This document shows positions 53,074-62,467 of a stretch of 64,000 nt of DNA, in pieces. The stretch is from Cognataquiflexum nitidum (GTDB lineage Bacteria > Bacteroidota > Bacteroidia > Cytophagales > Cyclobacteriaceae): NCBI RefSeq assembly GCF_022538055.1, contig NZ_JAKZAM010000001.1:1-64000 (forward strand). Direction: 5' to 3'. A program made the translations under genes and the position numbers. The notes beneath the pieces are model-generated. The model did no database searches, was not told the origin of the DNA, and was given only the letters and a program-made list of their open reading frames with translations. Within the stretch, counting starts at the first letter, position 1; each line of letters starts with the position of its first letter.

Positions 53074-54405
53074 ATGAGATTAATTAAACATGTTGTCATG
53101 AAGTTCATGAAAAATCTTTTATTTACGCTTCTGGCGTATACAGTATTTTCTTTTTCAACAGCAATAAGTGAAACAGACACAAATCAAATTAGACCTAAAT
53201 CTAATTTTGGCGAACAGATGTTGAATCCAGACATGGATCTCAATTTAGAAAATGCTATGAACTTTGTTTCGACTGAATCAATTTTTACACATTTAGGTAA
53301 GAATATGTATATGATTCTTTTGGTCTTCGTTTGCATGGCAGCTTATTCCAATCTACCAAGTGAAGATTCACCTGAAGCGCCTGTACTTTGGAAACCGGCA
53401 CGAAGCTTCGTAGAAGGTCTCACACATGCCAAAGAAATCAACGGAAAGCTTTATGCTGCATCTAAGACCAGAATATACAGTGATGCCACTATTTTTAAAG
53501 CAAATAAATATTATGACCTTAGTTATTTTTTACCGGTCGATTTCCTATACAGACTTCCTATCTCAGATCTACTCTTGGCCACCATCAACTCTGAAGAGCT
53601 TATTCTCATGCCCCATGGAAAACCGTTTGAAGAAGATGCTTTTGTGTTTAAAATGAAGGATATTGATCCTAGATTTATTGAATTCACCCAAGTAGTTTCT
53701 GGCGACCAAATAGGTATTGATACAAGAGGCAATTTGCTATTACCTTACAAATCATTAAATGTCGGAAAATCAAAATACAGCTCTAATTTCCTCTGGCTAA
53801 AGACGGGAGTCATTGACGGAAAAGTAGCAATATTTGAACAGAAACTGATTAAAGAAGAATTTTTCGATGATTGGTTAAGTATTTGGAGTCTGAAGGTTTT
53901 TGAAAATTTCATCAGGGTTACGATGGAAAATAAGACTATTGATTTCGATCTAACCGGCAGTATGGAACTGCGTTTTGAATCTTATACCAAATCCGTACAA
54001 GTAGGAAATAATATCATCACTTTTGCAAGTGAGGGATTTGAAACATTTCCGCTGATGGTTTATAGATCTGACTTTTCGGGTAAAAACCCAGAGCTGATAG
54101 GTAGCTACAACTCAAAGCAGATTTCCAGGGAAGACCGGAGACTTCTAGGAATTTTCTTTGATACTATTTCAAGTATACATGATAAAATTTTCCTATTTGG
54201 AGGGGAGTCGATTTTTCGGTTGTCCATAAATGATCAAACTATAAAACTTATCCCGCTCGATAATTTAGGTCTCATGGGTACTTCCATCACCTCTATCAAC
54301 CTAATTGACAATTCAACGGTCTTCGTTACCAATAGCAATGTAACGAGTGGGAAGAACTGCGGCGGATACTACAAACCCCTTGAAAATTTTGACAATCAAA
54401 AGTAA
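53074..54405 (+). CDS. Secreted protein, first of a paralogous pair
   Basis: 443 residues. The core from about residue 105 (LWKPARSFVEGLTHAKEING) to the C-terminus closely matches the gene at 54887-56020. The N-terminal 77 residues have no counterpart there: a first hydrophobic segment (KNLLFTLLAYTVFSFSTAI) followed by NFGEQMLNPDMDLN. A second hydrophobic segment at M78 (MYMILLVFVCMAAYSNLP) aligns with the paralogue's lipoprotein signal. A start at 53305 (M78) is a possible alternative. The core is strand-rich, propeller-like, and lacks known catalytic motifs. Function unknown. Confidence 0.6.
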   Translation: MRLIKHVVMKFMKNLLFTLLAYTVFSFSTAISETDTNQIRPKSNFGEQMLNPDMDLNLENAMNFVSTESIFTHLGKNMYMILLVFVCMAAYSNLPSEDSPEAPVLWKPARSFVEGLTHAKEINGKLYAASKTRIYSDATIFKANKYYDLSYFLPVDFLYRLPISDLLLATINSEELILMPHGKPFEEDAFVFKMKDIDPRFIEFTQVVSGDQIGIDTRGNLLLPYKSLNVGKSKYSSNFLWLKTGVIDGKVAIFEQKLIKEEFFDDWLSIWSLKVFENFIRVTMENKTIDFDLTGSMELRFESYTKSVQVGNNIITFASEGFETFPLMVYRSDFSGKNPELIGSYNSKQISREDRRLLGIFFDTISSIHDKIFLFGGESIFRLSINDQTIKLIPLDNLGLMGTSITSINLIDNSTVFVTNSNVTSGKNCGGYYKPLENFDNQK

Positions 54406-54631
54406 TCCTGATCTTGAGTAATGAAAGTTTGATCAGGAAAGTGTAAATTTTTACTGTGTTAGAATGCTTATAATTGCAAACAAAAAAATCAGACTGATAA
54501 ACTCCGGTTATTTTTTATCTTTTTCATTCTATGGTCTTTGGAATGAAAATTATTTTGTATCTACGCAATGATGCCAATAGATTTGATATCTATTTAAATT
54601 CTGTGCTTTGGATTTAAATTCACGCTTCATC

Positions 54632-54671
54632 GGTCTTCCGACTTCGTTCCGAGCTATCGGAATTCCGTCCC
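54632..54671 (-). repeat. Palindrome plus GTCGGAAGACC element
   Basis: GGTCTTCCGACTTCG then TTCCGA-GCTA-TCGGAA (54647-54662), the reverse-complement relative of the element at 28851. Confidence 0.6.
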
Positions 54672-54759
54672 AATTGTATAAGAATATAGGGTTACTGGCA
54701 AAGTAGCGGATAACCATAAAAATTATTAACCTTCCAACTTTTGACCTTTCAAGTTGAAA

Positions 54760-54810
54760 TAAAAGTTGGGTATTGTAAATTTTTGAACCTTGAAAATACC
54801 CAGTATTGGT
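54760..54810 (+). repeat. Leader stem-loop shared by two paralogues, copy 2
   Basis: TGGGTATT (54767-54774) pairs with AATACCCA (54795-54802); nearly identical to 52990-53040 including the loop. Confidence 0.7.
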
Positions 54811-54886
54811 AATTTAAATTCTTAATAATAATAATAATCATTAGTTTTAATCGTTGTAGATTAAACCCAAGACTAGGATCCGTATT

Positions 54887-56020
54887 ATGAAAAGTTCAGC
54901 TCGTTTTCCGATTCTTTTAATCTTCATTGGCATTGTTTGTTTTTTTTCCTGTGGCACATTTGAAACCCCGAAAGAAGAAGTGAATGTGTTTTGGAAACAG
55001 TCACTAAGCTTTCCGGAAGGACTTACACATGCCAAAGAAATCAACGGAAAGCTATATGCTGCGTCTAAAACCAGAATATACAGTGAGGCGGGCCTTTTTG
55101 GAATAAACAAATATTCTTATCTCAGTGCTTTTTTACCTGACAATTTCCTCTACCGGCTTCCCATCTCGGACCAACTCATGGCCACCATCAAATCCGATGA
55201 GCTTATCCTTATGCCCCTTGGAAAGCCTTTTGAAGAAGACGCCCTTGTCATTAAAATGAAGGATCTTGATCCGGGATTTAATGATTTCAAACAAATCGTT
55301 TCCGGGTATGGTGACCAGATAGGTATTGATCCAAAAGGCCATGTGCTGGTTCCTTATGGTGCACCAAAAAGTCCTGGAGTATCAAAATACACCCCTAATT
55401 TCCTTTGGCTCAAGACTGCTGTCGTTGACGGCAAAGTAGAGATATTGGAACAGAAACTGATCAAAGAGGAATTTTTCGATGGTTGGGTAAGTATTTATGG
55501 TTTCAAGGTATTTGAAAACTTCATGAGGGTCACGATCAGCAATAAGACTTTTGATTTTGATCACAGCGGAAATATGGAAGTGCGTTTTGAATCTTATACC
55601 AAATCCGTACAGGTAGGAAATGACATCATCACTTTTGTAGGAGATGGATGGGAAACATTCCCCTTGAAGGTTTACAAGTCTGACCTGTCGGGGAAAAATC
55701 CTGAGTTGATAGGTACATACAATTCCGGCCAAGTTTCCAATGAAGACAGAAGGCGAATTGGAATTTTTTTTGATAATATTTCAAGTATTAAGGACACCAT
55801 TGTCCTTCTCGAAGGGGAATCGATTTTCCGTCTTTCTATGAATGATAAAACTATCAAATTGTTTCCCCTCGACAATGTAGGCCTTATAGGTACCAGTATC
55901 ACCTCGATCAGTCTGCTTGATAATTCAACAGTCTTCGTTACCACAGGCTGCGAGGCTCTTGGGAATAACTGTAGTGGAGGATACTACAAGCCTCTTGATA
56001 AATTTTTAACTCAAAAATAA
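54887..56020 (+). CDS. Lipoprotein, second of a paralogous pair
   Basis: A 377-residue lipoprotein: signal and lipobox IVCFFSC, Cys near residue 22. The mature part matches the protein at 53074-54405 (GLTHAKEINGKLYAASKTRI is shared) along its whole core. Repeated strand patterns and GSYYKPL-type endings suggest a beta-propeller; this is an inference. The C-terminal region has two cysteines (GCEALGNNCSGG). It is followed 8 nt later by the PD40 lipoprotein, so they probably form an operon. Function unknown. Confidence 0.65.
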   Translation: MKSSARFPILLIFIGIVCFFSCGTFETPKEEVNVFWKQSLSFPEGLTHAKEINGKLYAASKTRIYSEAGLFGINKYSYLSAFLPDNFLYRLPISDQLMATIKSDELILMPLGKPFEEDALVIKMKDLDPGFNDFKQIVSGYGDQIGIDPKGHVLVPYGAPKSPGVSKYTPNFLWLKTAVVDGKVEILEQKLIKEEFFDGWVSIYGFKVFENFMRVTISNKTFDFDHSGNMEVRFESYTKSVQVGNDIITFVGDGWETFPLKVYKSDLSGKNPELIGTYNSGQVSNEDRRRIGIFFDNISSIKDTIVLLEGESIFRLSMNDKTIKLFPLDNVGLIGTSITSISLLDNSTVFVTTGCEALGNNCSGGYYKPLDKFLTQK

Positions 56021-56028
56021 CCTGCACT

Positions 56029-57048
56029 ATGAAGTATAAAAGTTTAGTTTTGATAACAATAGTACTTTTTATGACAGCTGGATGCTTTCCAAAAATCAAA
56101 TACAAAACCGGAAAATTCCCTGAGGAAGTTACTTCGTTTGATATATTGAACACCCAATATGATGAGATGAACAGTGATCTACATGTCATTGGAGGGAATT
56201 TTATAATGGTTTATTCTTCAAACTATTCAAGTTTCGGAAACCATTTTGACCTGATGGGTAAGATTATGGGATTTTCTTTTGATCAAGAAAACGGAAATTT
56301 AGGTTTTGGAGAAATGTACGATCCGGTAATTGATCATTCCAAAAAACTACGTGAGCAACTTTATCAAATCAACGACCCTTGTAACCAACGCGGGCCTTAT
56401 TCTTTTCAGGAAAGCAACGGTAATTATGTCTTTCTGTACTCCTCCGACTGTGATGGACTGAGTAAAATAGCTATGAATACCCAAGGAATTACTTCTGCAA
56501 ATTCCCGAAAAACCAATGAAAAATTGAGATTCATGGAAGAAGACAGCAATGAAATGTACCCAAGCCTTTATGGGAAGAATTTTAGGAAGACAATTGATCA
56601 TGCGGAGGAAATGAATGGGAAACCCGAGAAATTGATTTTTACTTCGGACGCAGATGGTAAATTCGATATTTATGAGGTTGATATTCCTGAGGGAGTTGTT
56701 GTTTCCGATTTTATGCAAGACAAACAAAATTTTCAACCAAGAAAATTAACAATAAACAGTTCTTCCAATGACAATGCACCTGCTGTTTTTGGTGATATTT
56801 TGGTTTTTGCTTCCGACAGACCGGGGGGATTTGGAGGATATGACCTGTATTACTCACAATTCAAAAATAGTGCGTGGACTTCTCCGGTAAACTTTGGAGA
56901 AAGAATAAACTCTGCAAGCGATGAATTCAGACCGGTGGTTTATTTTGATCATGGAAGCTTTGAAAATCTACTGATGATTTTCTCCTCCAATCGTCCGGGA
57001 GGAAAAGGGGGATTTGATCTGTATTATGTGGGGATTCCTAAGAATTGA
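56029..57048 (+). CDS. PD40/WD40-like beta-propeller lipoprotein
   Basis: A 339-residue lipoprotein (LFMTAGCFPK; Cys at about residue 19). The C-terminal half carries PD40-type repeats: FTSDADGKFDIYEVD, FASDRPGGFGGYDLYYSQF and FSSNRPGGKGGFDLYYVG, as in TolB- and OmpA-linked propellers. These bind peptidoglycan-associated or surface components. It starts 8 nt after the preceding lipoprotein gene and ends in a terminator. Confidence 0.8.
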   Translation: MKYKSLVLITIVLFMTAGCFPKIKYKTGKFPEEVTSFDILNTQYDEMNSDLHVIGGNFIMVYSSNYSSFGNHFDLMGKIMGFSFDQENGNLGFGEMYDPVIDHSKKLREQLYQINDPCNQRGPYSFQESNGNYVFLYSSDCDGLSKIAMNTQGITSANSRKTNEKLRFMEEDSNEMYPSLYGKNFRKTIDHAEEMNGKPEKLIFTSDADGKFDIYEVDIPEGVVVSDFMQDKQNFQPRKLTINSSSNDNAPAVFGDILVFASDRPGGFGGYDLYYSQFKNSAWTSPVNFGERINSASDEFRPVVYFDHGSFENLLMIFSSNRPGGKGGFDLYYVGIPKN

Positions 57049-57055
57049 CAAAACC

Positions 57056-57087
57056 AAAAAAACCTGAGTGATGAGCTCAGGTTTTTT
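57056..57087 (+). terminator. Intrinsic terminator after the PD40 gene
   Basis: AACCTGAG-TGATGAG-CTCAGGTT with flanking A- and T-runs (T6), usable in both directions. Confidence 0.85.
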
Positions 57088-57118
57088 AATCTATTTCTTA
57101 TGATGGTTTTCAAAAAGC

Positions 57119-57187
57119 AACTTTCCAACCTTCCAACCTTCCAACCTTCAAATTTTTCAATCTTCCAATTTTACAATCTTTCAATCT
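57119..57187. repeat. Tandem CTTCCAAC-like degenerate repeat at the murA end
   Basis: Nine or so 8-9-bp units (CTTCCAAC, CTTCAAAT, CTTCCAATT...). On the minus strand the last codons and TAA stop of murA are formed by this repeat (GAAAGATTG-TAA). Confidence 0.65.
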
Positions 57188-58475
57188 CTGCCCCAAGCGC
57201 ATTCAACCTCTTATCGATAAATTGATACCCGCGGTCGATCTGCTCGATATTGTCAATGATGGAAGTGCCTTCCGCAGAAAGTGCCGCGATCAATAACGAA
57301 ACTCCAGCTCTGATATCAGGAGAAGTCATGCGGATGCCTCTAAGTGGGTATTTTCGATCCAACCCGATGACAGTAGCCCTGTGAGGATCACAAAGAATAA
57401 TCTGTGCACCCATGTCTATCAACTTATCTACAAAGAAGAGACGGCTTTCGAACATCTTCTGATGGACCAAAACAGTTCCTTTTGCCTGTGTGGCCGTGAC
57501 CAAAATGATACTGAGCAAATCAGGCGTGAATCCCGGCCAAATCGCATCTGCGACAGTCAGGATCGAACCGTCGATGAAGGTTTCGATTTCGTAATGCTTC
57601 TGTGCGGGGATAAAAATATCATCTCCACGGAATTCCATTTTGATCCCCAACCTTTTGAAAGTATCGGGAATGATACCCAATCGATGGATTTGGGCGTCCT
57701 TGATGGTGATTTCGGATTGGGTCATGGCAGCCAGGCCAATAAATGATCCGATCTCAATCATATCCGGAAGCATGGTATGTTCTGTTCCTTTGAGGGATTT
57801 GACTCCTTCGATATGCAAAAGGTTGGAACCCACACCGGTGATTTTTGCACCCATACGGTTGAGCATATCACAAAGCTGCTGCAGGTAAGGTTCGCAGGCA
57901 GCGTTGTATATGGTTGTTTTGCCTTCAGCCATTACTGCTGCCATGACGATGTTGGCTGTTCCGGTGACGGAAGCCTCATCCAAAAGCATGTAGGCACCTT
58001 TCAGGTTTTTGCCATCGATATGAAAAATCTCTCTTTTGCTGTCGTAGTGGAATTCGGCTCCGAGTTTTTGGAAACCGTAAAAATGGGTATCCATTCTCCT
58101 ACGTCCGATTTTGTCACCTCCGGGCTTTGATAGTCTTCCATGTCCAAACCTTCCCAGAAGTGGGCCAAGGATCATCACAGAACCCCTGAGTGCAGATGCT
58201 TTCTTGAGGAAATCATCCGTATCGAGGTACTTCAGGTCAACATTATCCGCTTGAAAAGTATATGATTCGGCACCGATTTTTTCCACTTTGACACCCATGT
58301 CAGACAAAAGCTCAATGAGCTTGTTGACATCCCGGATGTCAGGGATTTTGTGGATGGTGATTTTTTCAGGGGAAAGGAGCACTGCGCAAAGGATCTGGAG
58401 TGCTTCGTTTTTTGCGCCTTGAGGGATGATTTCACCCTTGAGCTTCAGGCCGCCTTTTACTTTAAATGATGACAT
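57171..58475 (-). CDS. murA: UDP-N-acetylglucosamine 1-carboxyvinyltransferase
   Basis: A 434-residue MurA, catalysing the first committed step of peptidoglycan synthesis. The active-site loop reads SKPGGDKIGRRR: the residue equivalent to Cys115 of E. coli MurA, the fosfomycin target, is Asp121. Other marks: GAKNEALQI, RGSVMILGPLLGR and SPDIRAGVSLLIAAL. With Asp in this place the enzyme is expected to be fosfomycin-insensitive. The DUF4290 gene ends immediately before its start (0-nt gap). The stop codon lies in a tandem repeat. Confidence 0.96.
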   Translation of the reverse strand: MSSFKVKGGLKLKGEIIPQGAKNEALQILCAVLLSPEKITIHKIPDIRDVNKLIELLSDMGVKVEKIGAESYTFQADNVDLKYLDTDDFLKKASALRGSVMILGPLLGRFGHGRLSKPGGDKIGRRRMDTHFYGFQKLGAEFHYDSKREIFHIDGKNLKGAYMLLDEASVTGTANIVMAAVMAEGKTTIYNAACEPYLQQLCDMLNRMGAKITGVGSNLLHIEGVKSLKGTEHTMLPDMIEIGSFIGLAAMTQSEITIKDAQIHRLGIIPDTFKRLGIKMEFRGDDIFIPAQKHYEIETFIDGSILTVADAIWPGFTPDLLSIILVTATQAKGTVLVHQKMFESRLFFVDKLIDMGAQIILCDPHRATVIGLDRKYPLRGIRMTSPDIRAGVSLLIAALSAEGTSIIDNIEQIDRGYQFIDKRLNALGAEIERL

Positions 58476-59147
58476 TTATCTACGCTTTTTATGGCCGCCA
58501 TTGTTTCTTCTTCTTTCATTACCTCCGCTGAATTTCCTGCGGTTGGTATTGGTATTGGATTCCGGCTCGGAAGGTAATTTGAAATCTCTTCTAGTGTTGG
58601 TTTCAAAAAGTCCCATTTCTCTCACTTTCTCAAGGTCGATATGCAGTTTTCCTTTGGAAAGGGTTTTGATATCGTCTAGGATGATGCCGTCATCGAAATT
58701 CTCTCTGTTCCATGTCGAGTGAAAACTCCTCATCAGCTGACCGATATAAATGATCGCAGCTTCCTGCTCTTCATCGTCCTCGATTTCAACTGCTTTTTCG
58801 ATCAGTTTTTCAATATTTCTTCCGTAATGTTTGAATTTGATTTCTCCTTTTGGATAACCGATCGGAGCAGGTTTTTTATAAAGTAATTCCCTTTGAGGAC
58901 TTGGATAAGGTCCATCTACATCCAAAGCGAAATCAGACATGATGTGCAGGTCATCCCAAATCTTTTGGTCGTTTTCTGCCTTCATCGATGGGTTGAGCTG
59001 CTTGACCATTTCTACCAAAAGGTAGGCACTTTGGGTGCGCTTTTCCCTGTCTTCCATTTCGGAAATGTAAATGGAAAGTCGTTGGATGTTTTTTCCGTAT
59101 TCTTTCAATATGACTGAATGCTTATCGGTAATTTCTTGATTGCTCAT
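58476..59147 (-). CDS. DUF4290 protein
   Basis: A 223-residue protein with KEYGKNIQRLSIYI, MEDREKRTQSAYLLVEMVKQ and GEIKFKHYGRNIEKLIEKA, matching the DUF4290 family that in Bacteroidetes is coded just before murA. The C-terminal tail is Arg/Asn/Gly-rich and probably disordered (NERRRNNGGHKKRR). No catalytic motif is visible; a regulatory or scaffolding role in cell-wall synthesis is a guess from position alone. Confidence 0.9.
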   Translation of the reverse strand: MSNQEITDKHSVILKEYGKNIQRLSIYISEMEDREKRTQSAYLLVEMVKQLNPSMKAENDQKIWDDLHIMSDFALDVDGPYPSPQRELLYKKPAPIGYPKGEIKFKHYGRNIEKLIEKAVEIEDDEEQEAAIIYIGQLMRSFHSTWNRENFDDGIILDDIKTLSKGKLHIDLEKVREMGLFETNTRRDFKLPSEPESNTNTNRRKFSGGNERRRNNGGHKKRR

Positions 59148-59203
59148 GTTGTCTCCCGTTGGTACGATTGTTAAAGTAAAAAAACTTTTTAAGGGGGATT
59201 GGT

Positions 59204-61456
59204 CTATTCGATGATTCGAAGCTTTGCAAAGCTAAGTAATAATGTCTTCTCTCCAAAATTATCGAATTGAATGCTTGCTTTTCTGTTGATTCCTTCAGTT
59301 TCGATTTTGTTTACCAAGCCAAAACCGAATTTTGGATGCTCCACTTTGGCGCCTGCCTGAAGGTTATTGGTATTGGAGGGTTTAAAATCAGGGCTTGGCG
59401 TATGGATTTTGGCCGTGGTCATCGGTCTTTGGCTTTGGTTTTTGATTCCAACAAAACCCGATTTTCCTTCACTTGACTCATTTCTCAGTGCTCCTGAAAG
59501 CGCAGATGTCATTCTTTTGTTGACCTTGATGCACATTGGATCGACCTCCTCGAGGAAGCGGCTCGGTTCACAATTCAACAACCGGCCAAAACGATATCGT
59601 GTCAAGGCATAAGTGAGGTACAATTTGTCCATTGCTCTGGTGGAGGCTACATAAAAGAGCCTTCTTTCTTCTTCCAGATCTTCCCTGCTCTGCATCATCA
59701 TCTGCGAAGGGAAAAGGTCTTCTTCCATTCCCACGACAAAAACCTGCTTGAATTCCAATCCCTTGGAGGAGTGGATGGTCATCAAAGTGACAGCATCCGT
59801 GGTGTCTTTATTCCTGTCGTTGTCAGTCAGCAAGGCGATTTCCTGAAGGAAAGCGCCGAGACTTTTTTCTGGGTTTTCAGGATTGTCCACGTATTCTTTG
59901 ATCGCATTGAGCAATTCCTGTACGTTTTCATAGCGGTTCAGCCCTTCTATTGTTTTGTCTTCATACAGATCCTTCAGCAATCCTGACTGCTTGGCGATGC
60001 TGGAGGCTGCCTCGAAAGCGTCTTTCCTCTCTACCTCGATCCCAAAACTTTTGATCATTGTGCAGAAATCATCCACGGAATTGGCTGCGCGGCCTCCTAG
60101 AAAACTGGCAGCGTTTTGGATCACATCCCAAAGTGGGATATCATGCTCATAGGCTGCGACCAGCATTTTTTCTACTGTTGTGTCGCCGATTCCTCTTTTG
60201 GGATAATTGATGATCCGCTTGAATGCTTCCTCATCTTCATGGTTGACCACAAATCGGAGGTAGGCCAAAAGGTCTTTGATTTCTTTCCTTTGGTAAAATG
60301 ATAGTCCTCCCACAATTTTGTAGGTGATGTTCATTTTTCTCAAGGCCTCCTCAATAGACCTGGATTGGGAGTTGGTACGATAAAGCACAGCAAAGTCGCT
60401 GTTGTTGAGTTTTTTGTTGTTTTTCTCTTCGAAAATTGTGGTGGCCACCAATCTGCCTTCCTCATTATCCGAGCTGGCTTTGATCAGTTCGATCAGGTCA
60501 CCTTCGTTATTTTGGGTCCAGATGTCTTTTTTCAGCTGGGCTTTATTTTTAGCAATGATGCTGTTGGCAGCCTGTACGATATTTTTGGTGGATCGGTAGT
60601 TTTGCTCGAGTTTGACGACAAACAGATCCGGATAGTCCTTTTCAAAATTCAGGATATTCTGAATGTCTGCACCGCGAAAGGCGTAGATACTCTGCGCATC
60701 GTCACCGACCACGCAGATGTTTTGGTGGACTGCTGCGAGTTTTTTGGTGATGAGGTATTGGGAGACGTTGGTATCCTGAAACTCATCCACCATTACATAT
60801 TTAAAGCGCTGCTGGTATTTGTTGAGCACGTCTAGGTGATCTCTGAAAAGGACATTGGTATTGAAAAGCAAGTCATCAAAATCCATCGCTCCCGAGCGGA
60901 AGAGCCGCTTTTGGTAGTTTTTGTAGATTTCTCCCATGCGGGGTTTCATCGCCGCATCATCATCCGACTTGATAAATGGATCATTGAGGTAGGTTTCCCA
61001 TGCGATCAGCCTGTTTTTGGCACCAGAAATTCTCGACAGAACCGTACTTGGTTTGTACACCTTGTCATCCAGCTTCATTTCCTTGACAATGGTCCTGATC
61101 AAGGACTTGCTGTCATCGGTGTCGTAAATGGTGAAGTTGGAAGGATAGCCGATTTTGTCAGCTTCTACCCGGAGGATTTTGGCAAAAGTGGAGTGGAAAG
61201 TGCCCATCCAGGTATTGCGGGCATCGAGTCCGATGAGTTTTTCGATGCGGAGTTTCATCTCCGCAGCGGCTTTATTGGTAAAAGTCAGGGAAAGGATATT
61301 GAAAGGGTCTACTCCTTTGGCATGGATCAGGTGGGCGATCCGGTAGGTGAGTACCCTTGTCTTTCCTGAACCGGCACCTGCGATGATCATCACGGGGCCA
61401 TCTGTGTGTTCTACTGCGTCTCTTTGGGGGGGATTGAGTCCTTTTAAATAATCCAT
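59204..61456 (-). CDS. pcrA: PcrA/UvrD-type DNA helicase
   Basis: A 750-residue superfamily-1 helicase. Motif I GAGSGKTRV (residues 27-35), motif II DEFQDTNVSQY, motif III QSIYAFRGAD, motif IV EQNYRST, motif V IHSSKGLEFKQVF, and motif VI VASTRAMDKLYL are intact. The C-terminus (EHPKFGFGLVNKIETEG) has the PcrA Tudor-like domain. It unwinds DNA in repair and clears replication conflicts. It is a single gene, with a 32-bp repeat copy just upstream at 61489. Confidence 0.95.
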   Translation of the reverse strand: MDYLKGLNPPQRDAVEHTDGPVMIIAGAGSGKTRVLTYRIAHLIHAKGVDPFNILSLTFTNKAAAEMKLRIEKLIGLDARNTWMGTFHSTFAKILRVEADKIGYPSNFTIYDTDDSKSLIRTIVKEMKLDDKVYKPSTVLSRISGAKNRLIAWETYLNDPFIKSDDDAAMKPRMGEIYKNYQKRLFRSGAMDFDDLLFNTNVLFRDHLDVLNKYQQRFKYVMVDEFQDTNVSQYLITKKLAAVHQNICVVGDDAQSIYAFRGADIQNILNFEKDYPDLFVVKLEQNYRSTKNIVQAANSIIAKNKAQLKKDIWTQNNEGDLIELIKASSDNEEGRLVATTIFEEKNNKKLNNSDFAVLYRTNSQSRSIEEALRKMNITYKIVGGLSFYQRKEIKDLLAYLRFVVNHEDEEAFKRIINYPKRGIGDTTVEKMLVAAYEHDIPLWDVIQNAASFLGGRAANSVDDFCTMIKSFGIEVERKDAFEAASSIAKQSGLLKDLYEDKTIEGLNRYENVQELLNAIKEYVDNPENPEKSLGAFLQEIALLTDNDRNKDTTDAVTLMTIHSSKGLEFKQVFVVGMEEDLFPSQMMMQSREDLEEERRLFYVASTRAMDKLYLTYALTRYRFGRLLNCEPSRFLEEVDPMCIKVNKRMTSALSGALRNESSEGKSGFVGIKNQSQRPMTTAKIHTPSPDFKPSNTNNLQAGAKVEHPKFGFGLVNKIETEGINRKASIQFDNFGEKTLLLSFAKLRIIE

Positions 61457-61488
61457 GCGTCAATTTAATCCAACAAGCCTCAAAGTTA

Positions 61489-61520
61489 AGGATTTTGGAT
61501 GGGCAATGGAAATTAAGTTT
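61489..61520. repeat. 32-bp perfect direct repeat, left copy
   Basis: Identical to 63654-63685 and ending at mismatching bases on both sides. It lies 33 nt upstream of the helicase start. The two copies bracket the pair of barrel genes. Confidence 0.85.
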
Positions 61521-61604
61521 TTTGGCAATTCTTTTAATTTCAGGTGGTCTTGGAGTGGGTAGTTTGGATTTTTGTAAGGTGTGATGATTAAGTTTATTAA
61601 TATC

Positions 61605-61648
61605 AAAAAGAAGGCTTGACATAAAAATTGCTATCCTTATGTCAAGCC
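61605..61648 (-). terminator. Terminator of the barrel gene pair
   Basis: A perfect 12-bp stem (GGCTTGACATAA at 61613-61624 with TTATGTCAAGCC at 61637-61648) followed on the minus strand by a T-rich stretch, 70 nt after the stop codon at 61718. Confidence 0.75.
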
Positions 61649-61717
61649 AAAAAGCACAATTCAAGTTTGCTTTATTTAATCAATTTGAATTCAATAAAGA
61701 ATCACAAATAGATAGTT

Positions 61718-62467
61718 TCAGTACTTATCCATCCAAGGGTCTCCTTTTTTCCAGTTGGCCATTACCCCTATTTCAAGTTGAATTGAAAAATAAGGGAAAT
61801 TATCGACCGGGCTATTGGATTCTATATCTGCAAAGAAAGACTCCCAAGCATATCCCGGACCAAATGGTACTCGGTATGCGATTTTCATCCGTAATGTACC
61901 GGGAGCTTCCTCCCAAAACTGAGATACGGCAACACCAAAGCCTGTCAAAAGTCCAGCGGAGAAATGCTGCATATTGACCGATGTACCCGGATTTTGTAAC
62001 AGGCTACCGATGTCATTTTCTGAGGACTGCTTAGATGCAATCAAGTTGGTATCTGACATAGACAAGCCTACAATTGGAAAAAAGGTGAAGTATCCTTTTC
62101 TAAATAAATGATAATGCAAGAAAATATTCGCATTTAGAGGTCGTCGAAGTATTTCAGACCTAAACACTACATTGGTTGCGGTTTGACTTCCCACGGAAAA
62201 ATCAAATCCCGGCTCAAATTTTTTGATTCGATAAGCTAATCCGATCCCGTAATTCAAACTTCCTCTGGGAATATGAGGATAACCGTTTTGGACCAATAGA
62301 GAACTCATATTGCTATGTGGAGAGGTCATAAAGGAAGGAAGTATAAGAGTTAGGGTCATTCCACGGTCAAAATCTTCAAGATTTGGAGGAGTAGCGGAGA
62401 AAATGGTTTGTGCCGAAACAGCTTGATTCAGCAAGACGGCTAATAGTATTAGGATTATATTTTTCAT
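61718..62467 (-). CDS. Outer-membrane barrel protein, paralogue A
   Basis: A 249-residue protein with a signal peptide (to NQAVSAQ) and a strand-rich mature part ending YFSIQLEIGVMANWKKGDPW. It matches the neighbour 62623-63369 throughout (for example DFDRGMTLTL, YRIKKFEPGFDFS, ASKQSSENDIGSLLQNPG). Tandem duplicates of a small beta-barrel family not known to me. They lie between two copies of a 32-bp direct repeat. Confidence 0.7.
   Translation of the reverse strand: MKNIILILLAVLLNQAVSAQTIFSATPPNLEDFDRGMTLTLILPSFMTSPHSNMSSLLVQNGYPHIPRGSLNYGIGLAYRIKKFEPGFDFSVGSQTATNVVFRSEILRRPLNANIFLHYHLFRKGYFTFFPIVGLSMSDTNLIASKQSSENDIGSLLQNPGTSVNMQHFSAGLLTGFGVAVSQFWEEAPGTLRMKIAYRVPFGPGYAWESFFADIESNSPVDNFPYFSIQLEIGVMANWKKGDPWMDKY

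Larger units (their letters stand above)
54406..54886. other. Intergenic region carrying two repeat elements
   Basis: Contains the GTCGGAAGACC-type element at 54632-54671 and the leader stem-loop at 54760-54810. No gene is supported. Confidence 0.6.

Noticed and set aside
61272..61664. 130-residue minus-strand ORF across the helicase start
   Set aside because: Out of frame with the helicase and only partly composed of the 32-bp repeat; no support.
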